A program made the translations under genes and the position numbers. Positions 42,815 through 51,614 of a stretch of DNA of 64,000 nt are shown here, piece by piece. Below the pieces are notes generated by a model. It was not told the origin of the DNA. It was given only the letters and a program-made list of their open reading frames with translations, and did no database searches. The DNA lies in assembly GCF_014384895.1 (NCBI RefSeq), contig NZ_JACRSQ010000003.1, positions 124,001 to 188,000 of the forward strand, written 5' to 3'. The stretch comes from Bianquea renquensis (GTDB taxonomy: Bacteria; Bacillota; Clostridia; Lachnospirales; Bianqueaceae). Positions within the stretch are counted from its first letter, which is position 1; the number at the start of each line of letters is the position of its first letter.

Positions 42815-42967
42815 ATGGTACAATAATCGCGTAAGCGATTATACGCGCCGGCCGCGCGGTGAGCGAAGCGAACAGTCCGCTGCGCGGACGTGTGCAACCT
42901 CGCGGAGCTATATCATGGCCGGAGTCATGGCCGGAGTCATGGCCAGAGGCCATGGTATACTAATCTC
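42815..42967 (+). repeat. Structured promoter-bearing repeat element, copy 2
   Basis: Second copy of the element at 7553-7688. The first 100 bp are nearly identical, and the 8-bp ATAATCGC/GCGATTAT stem is kept while its loop differs (GTAA instead of AAAA). Here the CATGGCC segment is expanded to three 12-nt units (42914-42949). TGGTACAAT (42817-42824) and TGGTATACT (42954-42961) are extended -10 motifs at its two ends. It stands in front of the unknown gene at 43046. Confidence 0.75.
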
Positions 42968-43045
42968 ATTTCACAGGGCGAAGCCCCTGACCGAACCAAA
43001 AAGAAAATGCGTTCACACTACACTGAATCGAAAGAAGGTTATGTC

Positions 43046-44128
43046 ATGCCAGACTCAACATCTCTCCCCGCCGAACTGCGGCACCTCCCGCTAACGATTT
43101 TTAGCGGCAACTGGAAAACGCCCCATGTACAGGGAATTGCCGTGGACACGAAGCGAGAATTCATCTATTTTTCTTTTACCACCATGCTATTAAAAACGGA
43201 TTTACAGGGAACTCCTGTCGGTTCCGTCACCGGCTTGACCGGCCATCTGGGATGCCTGGATTTTTGTGATGCAGATGGAAGAGTCTACGGTTCCCTGGAG
43301 TATAAAGCCTCCCAGGCATTCTATATTGCCATCTTTGACGTTTCCAAAATCACAGAGATGGATATGGATGCAGAGCGGGACGGAATTATGACGACCGTAT
43401 ACCTCCAGGATGTGGTGGACGATTTTACTGCGGACATGGACGGAAACGATGTCTTTGACGGCGATATTGCACAGACACCGGACCACCGCTACGGATGCAG
43501 CGGCATCGATGGCGTTGCCTTCGGGCCTCGTTTTGGCGCTCCCAAGGATAGCCCTCACGATCTGCACGTGGCCTATGGAATTTATGGCAACACAGAGCGG
43601 CAGGATAACGACTATCAGATCATCCTGCGCTACGACACGGCCAACTGGCGTGAGTATGAGCGCCCCCTCAATCAGGCTGCGCCACACCACTCTGGCCCTG
43701 CGGCCCCCGAAGAGCGCTATTTCCTCTTCACCGGCAATACCACCTATGGGGTCCAAAATTTAGAGTATGATGGCTACACTGGCAATTGGATGGTATCCGT
43801 CTATCGGGGAACTAAAAAATCCTTTCCCAACTACCCTCTCTATATCATTGACGGCTCCAAAGCCCCTGTTCTAGGCGAGATTAAGGGACAGCCTGCGCCG
43901 GAGTCAGGTCTATTGCTGACCTTGCTTCAGGATGGGCTGTACGATGCGGCCTCCGGAATTTACGGCTGGGAATTTAAGCAAGGGCAGACTGGTTTCTTCT
44001 CCTTTGACAATGGATATTTTTATATCTGCCATAGCGAATCGGCGCCCGACGGAGCGCAAAATGGAACCATTCATCTATATCAGTGGACCGGCGAATCTCC
44101 AAATCCATTCCGGCTTGTGGAAGCATGA
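43046..44128 (+). CDS. Unrecognised cytoplasmic protein, possibly beta-propeller
   Basis: 360 residues, no signal peptide or membrane segment. Repeated strand-rich units with similar spacing (VQGIAVDTKREFIYFSF, GHLGCLDFCDADGRVYGSL, IDGVAFGPRFG, TYGVQNLEYDGYTGNWMVSVY, GQTGFFSFDNGYFYICH) suggest a six- or seven-bladed propeller. The start is ATG 43046 with a GAAGG site; longer readings enter the repeat element. It is divergent from rhaB and could serve sugar metabolism, but this is only positional. I do not recognise a named family. Confidence 0.78.
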   Translation: MPDSTSLPAELRHLPLTIFSGNWKTPHVQGIAVDTKREFIYFSFTTMLLKTDLQGTPVGSVTGLTGHLGCLDFCDADGRVYGSLEYKASQAFYIAIFDVSKITEMDMDAERDGIMTTVYLQDVVDDFTADMDGNDVFDGDIAQTPDHRYGCSGIDGVAFGPRFGAPKDSPHDLHVAYGIYGNTERQDNDYQIILRYDTANWREYERPLNQAAPHHSGPAAPEERYFLFTGNTTYGVQNLEYDGYTGNWMVSVYRGTKKSFPNYPLYIIDGSKAPVLGEIKGQPAPESGLLLTLLQDGLYDAASGIYGWEFKQGQTGFFSFDNGYFYICHSESAPDGAQNGTIHLYQWTGESPNPFRLVEA

Positions 44129-44173
44129 GTTGCCTGGGCATGAAACTGTGCTTTGCAGCTAAAATGGAATAAA

Positions 44174-44237
44174 AGCCAGGACGCAGTGTGAAAGCCCTCT
44201 GTCAAGTAGACAGTTCGATTCACACTGCGTCCTGGCT
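44174..44237. terminator. Bidirectional terminator between the unknown gene and crh
   Basis: Perfect 19-bp stem (44174-44192 with 44219-44237). The 26-nt loop itself contains a CTGTC-AAGTA-GACAG hairpin. T-rich tracts follow on both strands. Confidence 0.9.
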
Positions 44238-44267
44238 TCTTTATGCTCCTATAGGAAAGTCCGCCTC

Positions 44268-44519
44268 CTATTCGCCTAGCAGGCTGACCAGCTCCGCGAT
44301 GGCCTCCTCTTCATCGTCGCCCTCTGCCGTCACGGAGACTTCCTCCCCCTCCACCATGCCAAGGGACATCATTCCCATAATGCTCTTCGCATTAACCTTT
44401 TTATTGTCCAGCATAATGTATATCCGGCTGTTGAATTTGCTCGCCACCTGTACAAACAGCGCCGCCGGACGGGATTCCAATCCGTCCGATAATTTGACTT
44501 TGATTGTCTTTTCAATCAT
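44268..44519 (-). CDS. crh: Crh-type HPr-like protein with Glu at position 15
   Basis: 83 residues with the HPr fold. The catalytic histidine site reads DGLESRPAA, so residue 15 is Glu instead of His and phosphotransfer by enzyme I is not possible. The regulatory site Ser46 (NAKSIMGMMS) is intact and would be phosphorylated by HPr kinase, encoded at 49680-50639. Bacillus subtilis Crh has Gln15 and is likewise encoded after rapZ-glmR-whiA. The role is therefore probably carbon catabolite signalling with CcpA. GGAGG precedes ATG 44519. It is the last gene before a strong terminator. Confidence 0.9.
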   Translation of the reverse strand: MIEKTIKVKLSDGLESRPAALFVQVASKFNSRIYIMLDNKKVNAKSIMGMMSLGMVEGEEVSVTAEGDDEEEAIAELVSLLGE

Positions 44520-44602
44520 GTTCCAAACCTCCTCAAGTTTTCTTCATATCGATTGTCCTGTTTGGTGTCTCGTGTTTCCTTTTTATTAGCAGGAAACGGA
44601 TC

Positions 44603-45583
44603 TCAACCTTCTGAACCGCGTCGAAGTTCGTCCGCAATCTGCGATATTTTGCGTAGCCGATGGTTTACCCCTGACTTCCCCACTGGCGGGTCCAACATCA
44701 TTCCGAGTTCTTTTAAACTGGCATCCTCGTTCTCCAAGCGCAATATGGCGATCTCCTCCAGCCCTTTTGGCAAATACCCGAGTCCTTTTCGCGTGATGAC
44801 ATAGCGAATATCCTCCAGCTGCCGCATGGCAGCCTCCACGGTCTTTCCCAAGTTGGCCGTCTCACAGTTGACCTGCCTGTTCACATTATTCCGCATTTCC
44901 TTCACTATGCGAATATTCTCAAGATCCATCAGCGCCACGTGGGCCTCCATGACATTGAGCAAGTCCACAATCTGTGTCCCGTCTTTTAAATATAGGACAT
45001 ACACGCTCTTCTGGCTTTGCCGCTGCCGCTCGATGATCCTAGAATCCAATTCAAAAAACCGCATCATCTCCTGCAATGCTTTTGCATGCTCTATTGTCTC
45101 ATTGATAAACTCAATGTGATATGTCTTCTCTGGATTGGTGATGGAACCGCCTCCCAAAAAGGCTCCCCGGATATAGGCTCGCTTACAGCAGGAGTTCGCC
45201 GTGAGCAGCGGGCTTGCCTTCCGCTCAAAGGTCCACCCCTCCGGCGTCCTGTGGAGAAGCTTTAACCCCTTGAGAACGGTATAAACCTGCGCCGGCACCC
45301 GAATGCTTCCCGTATAGGCGATGAAACGTCCCGCCTTTCCATCCTGCTGAAACCCTCGTCCGTGTCGGAAGGAAACCTCCATCTCTATATTAAATGTTTT
45401 TTCTAATAATGTAAAGACTTTTTTTAGAGTTGCCTCATTTTCTCCTTGAAATTGAATCTCCGATGGCGCAAGGCTGACTCTGGCACAAGTATTCATAAGG
45501 GCGGCGAGCTCTGCCAACATGCAGTGCCTGGCCGTGCCCATATGCTCCGCCAGCTCTGTTTTGACCTGACTGGAAAATGACAT
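44603..45583 (-). CDS. whiA: WhiA, DNA-binding regulator of growth and division
   Basis: 326 residues. A degenerate LAGLIDADG-like N-terminal domain (AYIRGAFLGGGSITNPEKTY) and the C-terminal helix-turn-helix (LKELGMMLDPPVGKSGVNHRLRKI) define WhiA. In Bacillus the homologue links metabolism to chromosome segregation and division. It stands in the conserved order rapZ-glmR-whiA-crh, 21 nt after glmR. Confidence 0.96.
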   Translation of the reverse strand: MSFSSQVKTELAEHMGTARHCMLAELAALMNTCARVSLAPSEIQFQGENEATLKKVFTLLEKTFNIEMEVSFRHGRGFQQDGKAGRFIAYTGSIRVPAQVYTVLKGLKLLHRTPEGWTFERKASPLLTANSCCKRAYIRGAFLGGGSITNPEKTYHIEFINETIEHAKALQEMMRFFELDSRIIERQRQSQKSVYVLYLKDGTQIVDLLNVMEAHVALMDLENIRIVKEMRNNVNRQVNCETANLGKTVEAAMRQLEDIRYVITRKGLGYLPKGLEEIAILRLENEDASLKELGMMLDPPVGKSGVNHRLRKISQIADELRRGSEG

Positions 45584-45604
45584 CTAGATCCCTTCCCTGA
45601 TACG

Positions 45605-46645
45605 CTAATTCAGATACAAATCGTTGACGGACAGGGCTCCCGTGGTCTCCAAAACCGGGTTTCCCTCGCCCTCCTCATCCCCCTCGACAACCCTCTTAAT
45701 AACCATCCCCAGTTTGTCGCTGTCATGCCGGATCAAATGCTTTTCCCGGTTCAGCTTAACCAGATTCGCCGCTGTGATGCGAAGCCCATGTCCTAGATTC
45801 TCATAATCATTGACAATCGGGTATGCGTCCTCTTCCTTGTAGAGCTGCACCACATAGGGGGGGACCTTCTGCTTATTGGTGATGACATGGTCAATCACAC
45901 CGGCGCCCAAATATTGTTCCAGCGCCTCAATATGGCCGGACAGCGAGAAATGATCCGTCTCTCCAGGTTGTGTCATGATATTGCTGATATAGATCGTCTT
46001 CGCCGCCGCCTCGCGTATCGCCCGGGCGATCCCGTCCACCAGCAGATTGGGTATGATACTGGTAAATAAGCTTCCCGGGCCGAGAAGGATCGCGTCCGCT
46101 TCCTGAATAGCCGCCAGCGCTTCCTCTGAGGGCGCAGGCATCTCCGGCATCAGATAGACCTGCTTAATCTTCTTCTGCAAAACCTTATTGATGCTGACAA
46201 TCTCCGTCTCCCCACAGATGACGGTCCCGTCCTCCAACATAGCGCATAGTTGCACGTCCTCCGCTGTGACGGGCAGCACCTTGCCCGTAATCGCCAAGAC
46301 CTCGCTCATATTCTTAACGGCTTCCTCAAAGCTCCCCGTCACGTCGTTCATCGCGGCGAGAAATAAATTGCCAAAGCTCTGTCCCGCCAGATATCCCTTT
46401 TTAAACCTGTACTGCAATAATTTTTCCATAATCGGCTCTGTGTTGGAAAGCGCCAATATACAGTTGCGGATGTCCCCAGGCGGCAGCATATTCATCTCCT
46501 GCCTGAGCACGCCTGAACCGCCGCCATTGTCCGCCACTGTCACAATGGCCGTGATATGATGCGTGTGCCTTTTCAATCCTCGCAACATGGTGGAAAGTCC
46601 CGTACCACCCCCGATTGCTACAATCTTCGCCTCTTCGATTCTCAT
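45605..46645 (-). CDS. glmR: GlmR/YvcK, gluconeogenic growth and cell-wall precursor regulator
   Basis: 346 residues of the YvcK/CofD-like family. The nucleotide-sugar-binding loop AKIVAIGGGTGLSTMLRG and the TVADNGGGSGVLR block are present. In Bacillus this UDP-sugar-binding protein stimulates GlmS and is needed on gluconeogenic substrates. The start is ATG 46645 with AGAGGTG. A longer frame reaches into rapZ but has no support. Confidence 0.95.
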   Translation of the reverse strand: MRIEEAKIVAIGGGTGLSTMLRGLKRHTHHITAIVTVADNGGGSGVLRQEMNMLPPGDIRNCILALSNTEPIMEKLLQYRFKKGYLAGQSFGNLFLAAMNDVTGSFEEAVKNMSEVLAITGKVLPVTAEDVQLCAMLEDGTVICGETEIVSINKVLQKKIKQVYLMPEMPAPSEEALAAIQEADAILLGPGSLFTSIIPNLLVDGIARAIREAAAKTIYISNIMTQPGETDHFSLSGHIEALEQYLGAGVIDHVITNKQKVPPYVVQLYKEEDAYPIVNDYENLGHGLRITAANLVKLNREKHLIRHDSDKLGMVIKRVVEGDEEGEGNPVLETTGALSVNDLYLN

Positions 46646-46694
46646 AACTGCACCTCTTTGCCCACATTCACTCCCCCTGCCTGTCCTCTCCAAC

Positions 46695-47585
46695 TCAAAC
46701 TGTCGGCCTTCCATCCTTCTCCAGATCCCGGTGATACAAAAAAACACGATGGCCCTTCTGTTTTAACGTCTGGCTAAGCATATTGGCCATGGTGACAGAA
46801 CGGTGCTTACCCCCTGTGCAGCCTATGCTGATGACCAGCTGATTTTTCCCCTCTTTTATATAGTGGGGGATCAAAAATATAACCAATTGGGTCACTCTGT
46901 CCAAAAATTCTTTCGACACATCCCATTTCATCACATACTCCTGGATGGCCCGGTCATTGCCAGTCAATTCCCGCATTTCTGGTATATAAAAGGGATTGGG
47001 GATAAACCGCACATCGTACACCATGTCTGAATCCATGGGAATTCCATGCTTAAAGCCGAAGGACACAATGTGGATCATCAGGCTTTTAAATTCCTGCCCC
47101 TCCACAAACGTCTTGCGGATCTCCTCCTTTAACTGCCAAGTATTAATGCTTGTGGTGTCCAGAACATAGTTTGCCCGTTTTTTCAGCTCCTGCAACATCT
47201 GTCTCTCAAGGGCAAGGGCCTGTTCTGTTCGCGTGATCGCCTGCGGTTCATCGGTGTCATCCAACAGGGGATGCCGCCGCCGCGTCTCCTTGAACCGTTT
47301 GATCAGAACGGCATCCGCCGCCTCCATAAACAAAATCTGAACCTCAAATCCAGAATTTTTCATCTCCTGCAATGTCTGAAACAGCTGCGCGAAGAATCGC
47401 CGGCCCCGGATATCGATCCCGAAGGCGACCTTCTCCACCTCCGTATTGCTGGAACTGCACAGCTCAGCAAACTTAGGAATCAATTCCGGCGGCATATTAT
47501 CAATGCAGAAAAAACCTGTATCCTCCAGCACGTTTAAAACCGTACTCTTTCCTGCGCCGGACATGCCGGTGACGACTAAAAACAT
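46695..47585 (-). CDS. rapZ: RapZ/YvcJ nucleotide-binding protein
   Basis: About 296 residues. The P-loop GMSGAGKS, the VRFIPNPFYIPEMRELTG block and the C-terminal GCTGGKHRSVTMA are conserved in RapZ/YvcJ. It binds GTP/ATP; in proteobacteria it controls GlmS through small RNAs, while in Firmicutes its role is less clear. Start choice: ATG 47585, TTG 47588 and GTG 47600 are possible. GGAGG directly touches the GTG, so one of the later two is more likely. Confidence 0.94.
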   Translation of the reverse strand: MFLVVTGMSGAGKSTVLNVLEDTGFFCIDNMPPELIPKFAELCSSSNTEVEKVAFGIDIRGRRFFAQLFQTLQEMKNSGFEVQILFMEAADAVLIKRFKETRRRHPLLDDTDEPQAITRTEQALALERQMLQELKKRANYVLDTTSINTWQLKEEIRKTFVEGQEFKSLMIHIVSFGFKHGIPMDSDMVYDVRFIPNPFYIPEMRELTGNDRAIQEYVMKWDVSKEFLDRVTQLVIFLIPHYIKEGKNQLVISIGCTGGKHRSVTMANMLSQTLKQKGHRVFLYHRDLEKDGRPTV

Positions 47586-47608
47586 CAAGGGTCCAAACAC
47601 CTCCTGCG

Positions 47609-48541
47609 CTAATTTAGCTTCTTCAACCGCGATGTATCAAGGTATCGCAGCTCGGGGACGAGGTCGACACCAAACTGATCTCTTACTTTCTCCTGGATCG
47701 CCCGGATCAATGCCACCACGTCCGCTGATGTGGCGTGCCCGACGTTCACGATAAATCCGGCGTGCTTGTTGGAAACCATGGCGTCGCCAACGCGACAGCC
47801 CTTTAGGCCCGCCTCTGTGATCAAATGCCCGGCAAAATGTCCAGGCGGCCGTTTAAACACACTTCCCGCGCTGGGCTGTTCTAAGGGCTGCTTACTCCTC
47901 CTCTGCTCATTGAGCAGCTGGATCCTCTCTTGAATCTCCTGCCTTTGGCCGCTCTCCATCCGCAAAAGCGCCCTGACAACCACCCACGGCTTGCTCTGAA
48001 AAAGACTGGTCCGATATCCCAACTCCAGCTCGTCCGCTGACAAGCTCCTGCAAGTCCCATTCTCATCCATGGCCGTCACTTCCATCAGGAGGTCCTTCAT
48101 CTCGCCGCCATAGGCGCCAGCATTCATGTAGATGGCGCCGCCGAGAGTCCCGGGAATCCCGGAGGCAAATTCAAAACCTGCCAGTTCCCTCTCCAGCAGC
48201 AGCCTGGATAGCTTGGACAACAGAATGCCACTCTGTGCCATGACCATATTTTCTTCGAACTCAACGTTTTGAAAGTCAGAGCCGATTCGAATGACGACAC
48301 CGCGAAATCCTGCGTCGCTCACCAGCACATTGCTGCCTCTACCCAAGACGAATATGGGCACGTTCTCCTGATGACAGAGGGCTAAGCACTGGCTCAGCTG
48401 CTCCTCATTGGCAGGCGTCACCATAAAGTCCGCCGGTCCTCCTATCTGAAAGGTCGTATACTGACTTAATAAAACATCCCTAAGAATGCGTTCTTCCGGA
48501 AAAATCTCCCGCAGCCGCGCCGCCAGGTCTCGATGATTCAT
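47609..48541 (-). CDS. murB: UDP-N-acetylenolpyruvoylglucosamine reductase
   Basis: 310 residues. FAD-linked enzyme of peptidoglycan precursor synthesis. Seen are TTFQIGGPAD, the FAD block LGRGSNVLVSDAGFRG, SGIPGTLGGAIYMNAGAYGG and the catalytic Ser in PSAGSVFKRP. GAGGGG precedes ATG 48541. It has its own promoter at 48573-48601 and probably starts the transcript murB-rapZ-glmR-whiA-crh. Confidence 0.96.
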   Translation of the reverse strand: MNHRDLAARLREIFPEERILRDVLLSQYTTFQIGGPADFMVTPANEEQLSQCLALCHQENVPIFVLGRGSNVLVSDAGFRGVVIRIGSDFQNVEFEENMVMAQSGILLSKLSRLLLERELAGFEFASGIPGTLGGAIYMNAGAYGGEMKDLLMEVTAMDENGTCRSLSADELELGYRTSLFQSKPWVVVRALLRMESGQRQEIQERIQLLNEQRRSKQPLEQPSAGSVFKRPPGHFAGHLITEAGLKGCRVGDAMVSNKHAGFIVNVGHATSADVVALIRAIQEKVRDQFGVDLVPELRYLDTSRLKKLN

Positions 48542-48572
48542 TTGCGTCCCCTCGTTTATAAGTTCTTACCAT

Positions 48573-48601
48573 ATTATATACTATTATATTGTGAAAAACA
48601 A
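48573..48601 (-). promoter_or_regulatory. Promoter of murB and downstream genes
   Basis: TTGTTT (48596-48601), 17-nt spacer, TATAAT (48573-48578) on the minus strand. Confidence 0.75.
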
Positions 48602-48605
48602 CCAC

Positions 48606-48651
48606 AAAAGCTGGAAAATTCTCTATCCCCAGAATCCCCAGCTTTTTCCAG
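48606..48651 (-). terminator. Terminator after the ROK kinase gene
   Basis: AAAAGCTGG pairs with CCAGCTTTT across a loop, with a short T tract on the minus strand, 12 nt after the stop at 48663. An alternative CTGGAAAA / TTTTCCAG pairing overlaps it. Confidence 0.6.
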
Positions 48652-48662
48652 TCACGTCTCGA

Positions 48663-49613
48663 TTATTCAATTCCAAGCATTGCTGCACCGATGACGCCGG
48701 CATCGTTGCCCAGTGTGGCCGCCCGAAGCTGCGTCTTATCCGCCTGTCCCCCGAAGACCTCCTGCTGCACCTTCTCCCGCAATGGCTCCATGAGCTTTTC
48801 CCCTTGAGCGCTGACACCGCCTCCTACAATGAGGACCTCCGGTTGAAATACGTTGATTGTATTGACAATCCCGGCGGCAAGATACTTGATATACACATCG
48901 ATAACCCCCTGTGCCACCTCATCCCCTGCCTGTGCCGCGTCAAACACTGTTTTCGCTTCCATCTCTGCGAGCCCCTCGCCGGCAAGGGAGCCGAGCTGCG
49001 AATCTGGATGCGCAAGAGCTGCCTCCTTGCCCATTCGAATCAGCGCCGTCGCAGAGCTATAGGCTTCCCAACAGCCCTTTCGCCCACAGGTACACGGCTC
49101 ACCGTCCACGACAATCACCTGATGCCCTAACTCCGCGCCTCCGTAGAAAGCTCCTGAAAATATTTTGCCATCGATGATAACGCCGCCTCCCAGACCTGTC
49201 CCCAGGGTAAGGGCCACACAATTCCGGCACCCCTCGCCAGCGCCAAACATGCTCTCCCCCAGAGCCGCCACGTTGGCATCGTTGTCCACATAAACCGGCA
49301 TCTCTAAAATCTCTTCCATGATGCTGCGCATGGGAACATTTCGGAAGTCTGCAAAATTCGCGGCAAAGATCACTTCGCCCTTCTCTGGGTCTATGGCGCC
49401 CGGTGAGCCGACCCCCACCGACGCCACCTCCTCCGGCGTCAAGCCTTCCTCCGTCATAAGGTCCAAGATCAGATTCGCCATGTCAGTCACAACCTCCCGA
49501 TGACTCCGCTCCGCGCCAGCCGGAATGCTTTTCTTTCTGAGAATCTCTCCCTTGTCCGTTACCAGGGCGCCTTTAATGGATGTTCCGCCCAGATCAATCC
49601 CTGCATAAATCAT
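48663..49613 (-). CDS. ROK-family glucokinase
   Basis: 316 residues. The ATP loop (YAGIDLGGTSIKGAL), catalytic Asp in VYVDNDANVAALGE, GTGLGGGVI and the ROK zinc motif CTCGRKGCWEAY are all present. This gives strong support for a glucose/N-acetylglucosamine kinase; glucokinase is the usual member in this gene order. The start is ATG 49613 after GGAGGG. It lies just downstream of hprK, tying sugar phosphorylation to catabolite control. Confidence 0.93.
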   Translation of the reverse strand: MIYAGIDLGGTSIKGALVTDKGEILRKKSIPAGAERSHREVVTDMANLILDLMTEEGLTPEEVASVGVGSPGAIDPEKGEVIFAANFADFRNVPMRSIMEEILEMPVYVDNDANVAALGESMFGAGEGCRNCVALTLGTGLGGGVIIDGKIFSGAFYGGAELGHQVIVVDGEPCTCGRKGCWEAYSSATALIRMGKEAALAHPDSQLGSLAGEGLAEMEAKTVFDAAQAGDEVAQGVIDVYIKYLAAGIVNTINVFQPEVLIVGGGVSAQGEKLMEPLREKVQQEVFGGQADKTQLRAATLGNDAGVIGAAMLGIE

Positions 49614-49679
49614 TTTCCATACCCTCCAGTGATCGTTAAACTGTAACCGCACCCGATTTCGCCTCCCACGGCGAATCTC

Positions 49680-50639
49680 CTACATAAGTCCCTCTCGCTT
49701 TCTCTCCTGACGCCGGCGATTGATATTCCGAATCACACGGTTGTTTAATTCCTCTGCCGCATTGTACCCCATCTTCTTTTGACGGTGGTTGATGGCCGCC
49801 GTCTCCGCGATGATGGCCAAATTCCGTCCAGGGCGTATGGGAATGGAATAGCAAATCACCTTGTTTCCCAGGATGGTCATGGTCTCCTGTTGAAGCCCCA
49901 GCCTGTCATACTGTTTATTGGGATCCCATACCTCCAATTTAATCACCATGTCAATGTTTTGGGAAGATTTAATGGATTCCACGCCAAAGAGCTCCTTGAC
50001 GTCCAAAATTCCAATTCCCCGAAGCTCAATAAAATATTGAATGACCTCAGGCCCAGAACCGACAAGCTCGGAATCCGATATCTTTTTGATCTCCACCACA
50101 TCGTCCGCCACCAGGCGATGCCCCCGCTTGATCAATTCCAAGGCCGTTTCACTTTTCCCAATACCGCTCTCCCCTATGATCAGGACGCCTTCCCCAAAGA
50201 TATCCACTAAAACCCCGTGGAGCGAAATCCGTGGAGCCAGCTCTGCGTTCAAATACCGCATGACTTCCGCCATAAAGGAGGTCGTGCTCATATCGGTGCT
50301 AAAAACCGGCACCCCATTTTCCACCGCGCTTTCCAGCAAGCCATCCTCCTCAAAATACGCCAGTCCACGACAGATAACCAGGGCTGGAATATTGGTCGAA
50401 AATAATTTTTTAAACACCTGGCGCCTCTGCTCTGGGTTCAGCGTCAGCATATAGGAGTACTCGACCTGGCCGATGATCTGCAGCCGGTCCGAATCAAAAT
50501 ACTCGTAAAAGCCTGTCAGCTGAAGGGCTGGACGGTTGACCTCGGCGTGGCTGACTCGCTTCCCATCCAGTTCAACCTCCGGCGTCAGATTCTTCAAATC
50601 AAATCGGTCCACCAGCTGCGATAACTCAACGGAATACAT
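49680..50639 (-). CDS. hprK: HPr kinase/phosphorylase
   Basis: 319 residues. The P-loop GESGIGKSETALELIKRGH and the HPrK signature around ELRGIGILDVKELFG are seen. It phosphorylates Ser46 of HPr and of Crh in response to glycolytic state. The crh gene lies 5 kb downstream on the same strand. GGAAGAGG precedes ATG 50639. Confidence 0.97.
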   Translation of the reverse strand: MYSVELSQLVDRFDLKNLTPEVELDGKRVSHAEVNRPALQLTGFYEYFDSDRLQIIGQVEYSYMLTLNPEQRRQVFKKLFSTNIPALVICRGLAYFEEDGLLESAVENGVPVFSTDMSTTSFMAEVMRYLNAELAPRISLHGVLVDIFGEGVLIIGESGIGKSETALELIKRGHRLVADDVVEIKKISDSELVGSGPEVIQYFIELRGIGILDVKELFGVESIKSSQNIDMVIKLEVWDPNKQYDRLGLQQETMTILGNKVICYSIPIRPGRNLAIIAETAAINHRQKKMGYNAAEELNNRVIRNINRRRQERKREGLM

Positions 50640-50660
50640 GGTCCTCTTCCTTTCTTCCGA

Positions 50661-51593
50661 TTATTGTGCCTTTATATGGACATCCAACTGTGGATACGGG
50701 ATCTCAATGTTCTCCCGGTCAAATGCCTTTTTGACCTTCTCTTTTATATCGTACGAAGCAGTCAGGAAGTCCTTAGACAAGACCCAGGCCCAAGCCATAA
50801 GCTCCACGCTGGAATCTCCGTATGCCTTGACGCCCACAAAGATGTCCTTATCTTGTAGAACAAAATCCTCCTGCTTCAGCACCTCCGTAATAACAGACCG
50901 AACATGGTCGAGATCCGCGCTGTAGGAGATGGTAAAAACAAGATCCACCCGTCTCTCAGGAAATGCAGAATAATTCATGACGCAGGAGCTGGACATGTTC
51001 CCGTTGGGTATGATAATTCTTTTGTTGTCAGGGGTCCGAAGAGAGGTGTTAAAGATTCCGATCTCTTCCACCGTCCCCTCCTGGTTCACCGTACTGACCT
51101 GAATGTAATCCCCCACCTTAAACGGCTTTACAAATAAAATCATGATACCCCCGGCAAAATTTGAAAGCCCTCCCTGCATGGCAAGCCCCACAGCCACCCC
51201 CGCGGCGCCTAGCAGCGCCACCAGTGAGGAGACGGGCAGCCCCAGCATGGAAATCACGATGATGGCCAGGAGAATCCGCAGGGTATAGGTGATAAGGGGA
51301 AGAAGGAAACGCTGTAACGTCAAATCCATATTGCGTTTCTGAAACCCCTTATCCACTGCCTTCGTAACGATACGGATCAGCTTCAATCCTACAAAGAACA
51401 CCACAAGGGCCAACAACAGCCCCAAGGCGAAATCCAAAAATTTGGTCACAACGGTATTCTGGATGTTCAAAAGCTGAGATAAACTTTTGGAAACGCCATC
51501 TGACACCATATTTGTGGCTTCCTTGATCTCTTCACTGTAGACTTCCAGATCGCCGGACTCCTCAGCTGCGGTCAAAAGTCTTTCTATCTTCAT
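50661..51593 (-). CDS. mscS: MscS-type small-conductance mechanosensitive channel
   Basis: 310 residues. Three membrane segments (about residues 55-80, 95-120 and 125-150) are seen. The pore helix AALLGAAGVAVGLAMQGGLSN is followed by the beta domain (VGDYIQV, GTVEEIGIFNTSLRTPDN, IIIPNG). It releases solutes under osmotic downshock. The start is ATG 51593; the TTG six codons earlier is less supported. It starts 21 nt after atpC and is probably cotranscribed with the ATP synthase. Confidence 0.93.
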   Translation of the reverse strand: MKIERLLTAAEESGDLEVYSEEIKEATNMVSDGVSKSLSQLLNIQNTVVTKFLDFALGLLLALVVFFVGLKLIRIVTKAVDKGFQKRNMDLTLQRFLLPLITYTLRILLAIIVISMLGLPVSSLVALLGAAGVAVGLAMQGGLSNFAGGIMILFVKPFKVGDYIQVSTVNQEGTVEEIGIFNTSLRTPDNKRIIIPNGNMSSSCVMNYSAFPERRVDLVFTISYSADLDHVRSVITEVLKQEDFVLQDKDIFVGVKAYGDSSVELMAWAWVLSKDFLTASYDIKEKVKKAFDRENIEIPYPQLDVHIKAQ

Positions 51594-51614
51594 CCTAACC
51601 CACGTCTCCAATTC

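Larger units (their letters stand above)
42681..43045. other. Divergent intergenic region between rhaB and the unknown plus-strand gene
   Basis: It holds the rhaB promoter (42732-42760), a palindrome (42761-42777), repeat copy 2 (42815-42967) and the leader of the plus-strand gene. No coding sequence is supported. Confidence 0.7.

Noticed and set aside
42914..42949. Tandem 12-nt units considered as a CRISPR-like array
   Set aside because: Units are contiguous, only three, and without unique spacers. No cas genes are present.
45605..46747. Longer N-terminus of GlmR reaching into rapZ
   Set aside because: The extra 34 residues have no family similarity, and ATG 46645 has a ribosome site and the normal N-terminus.
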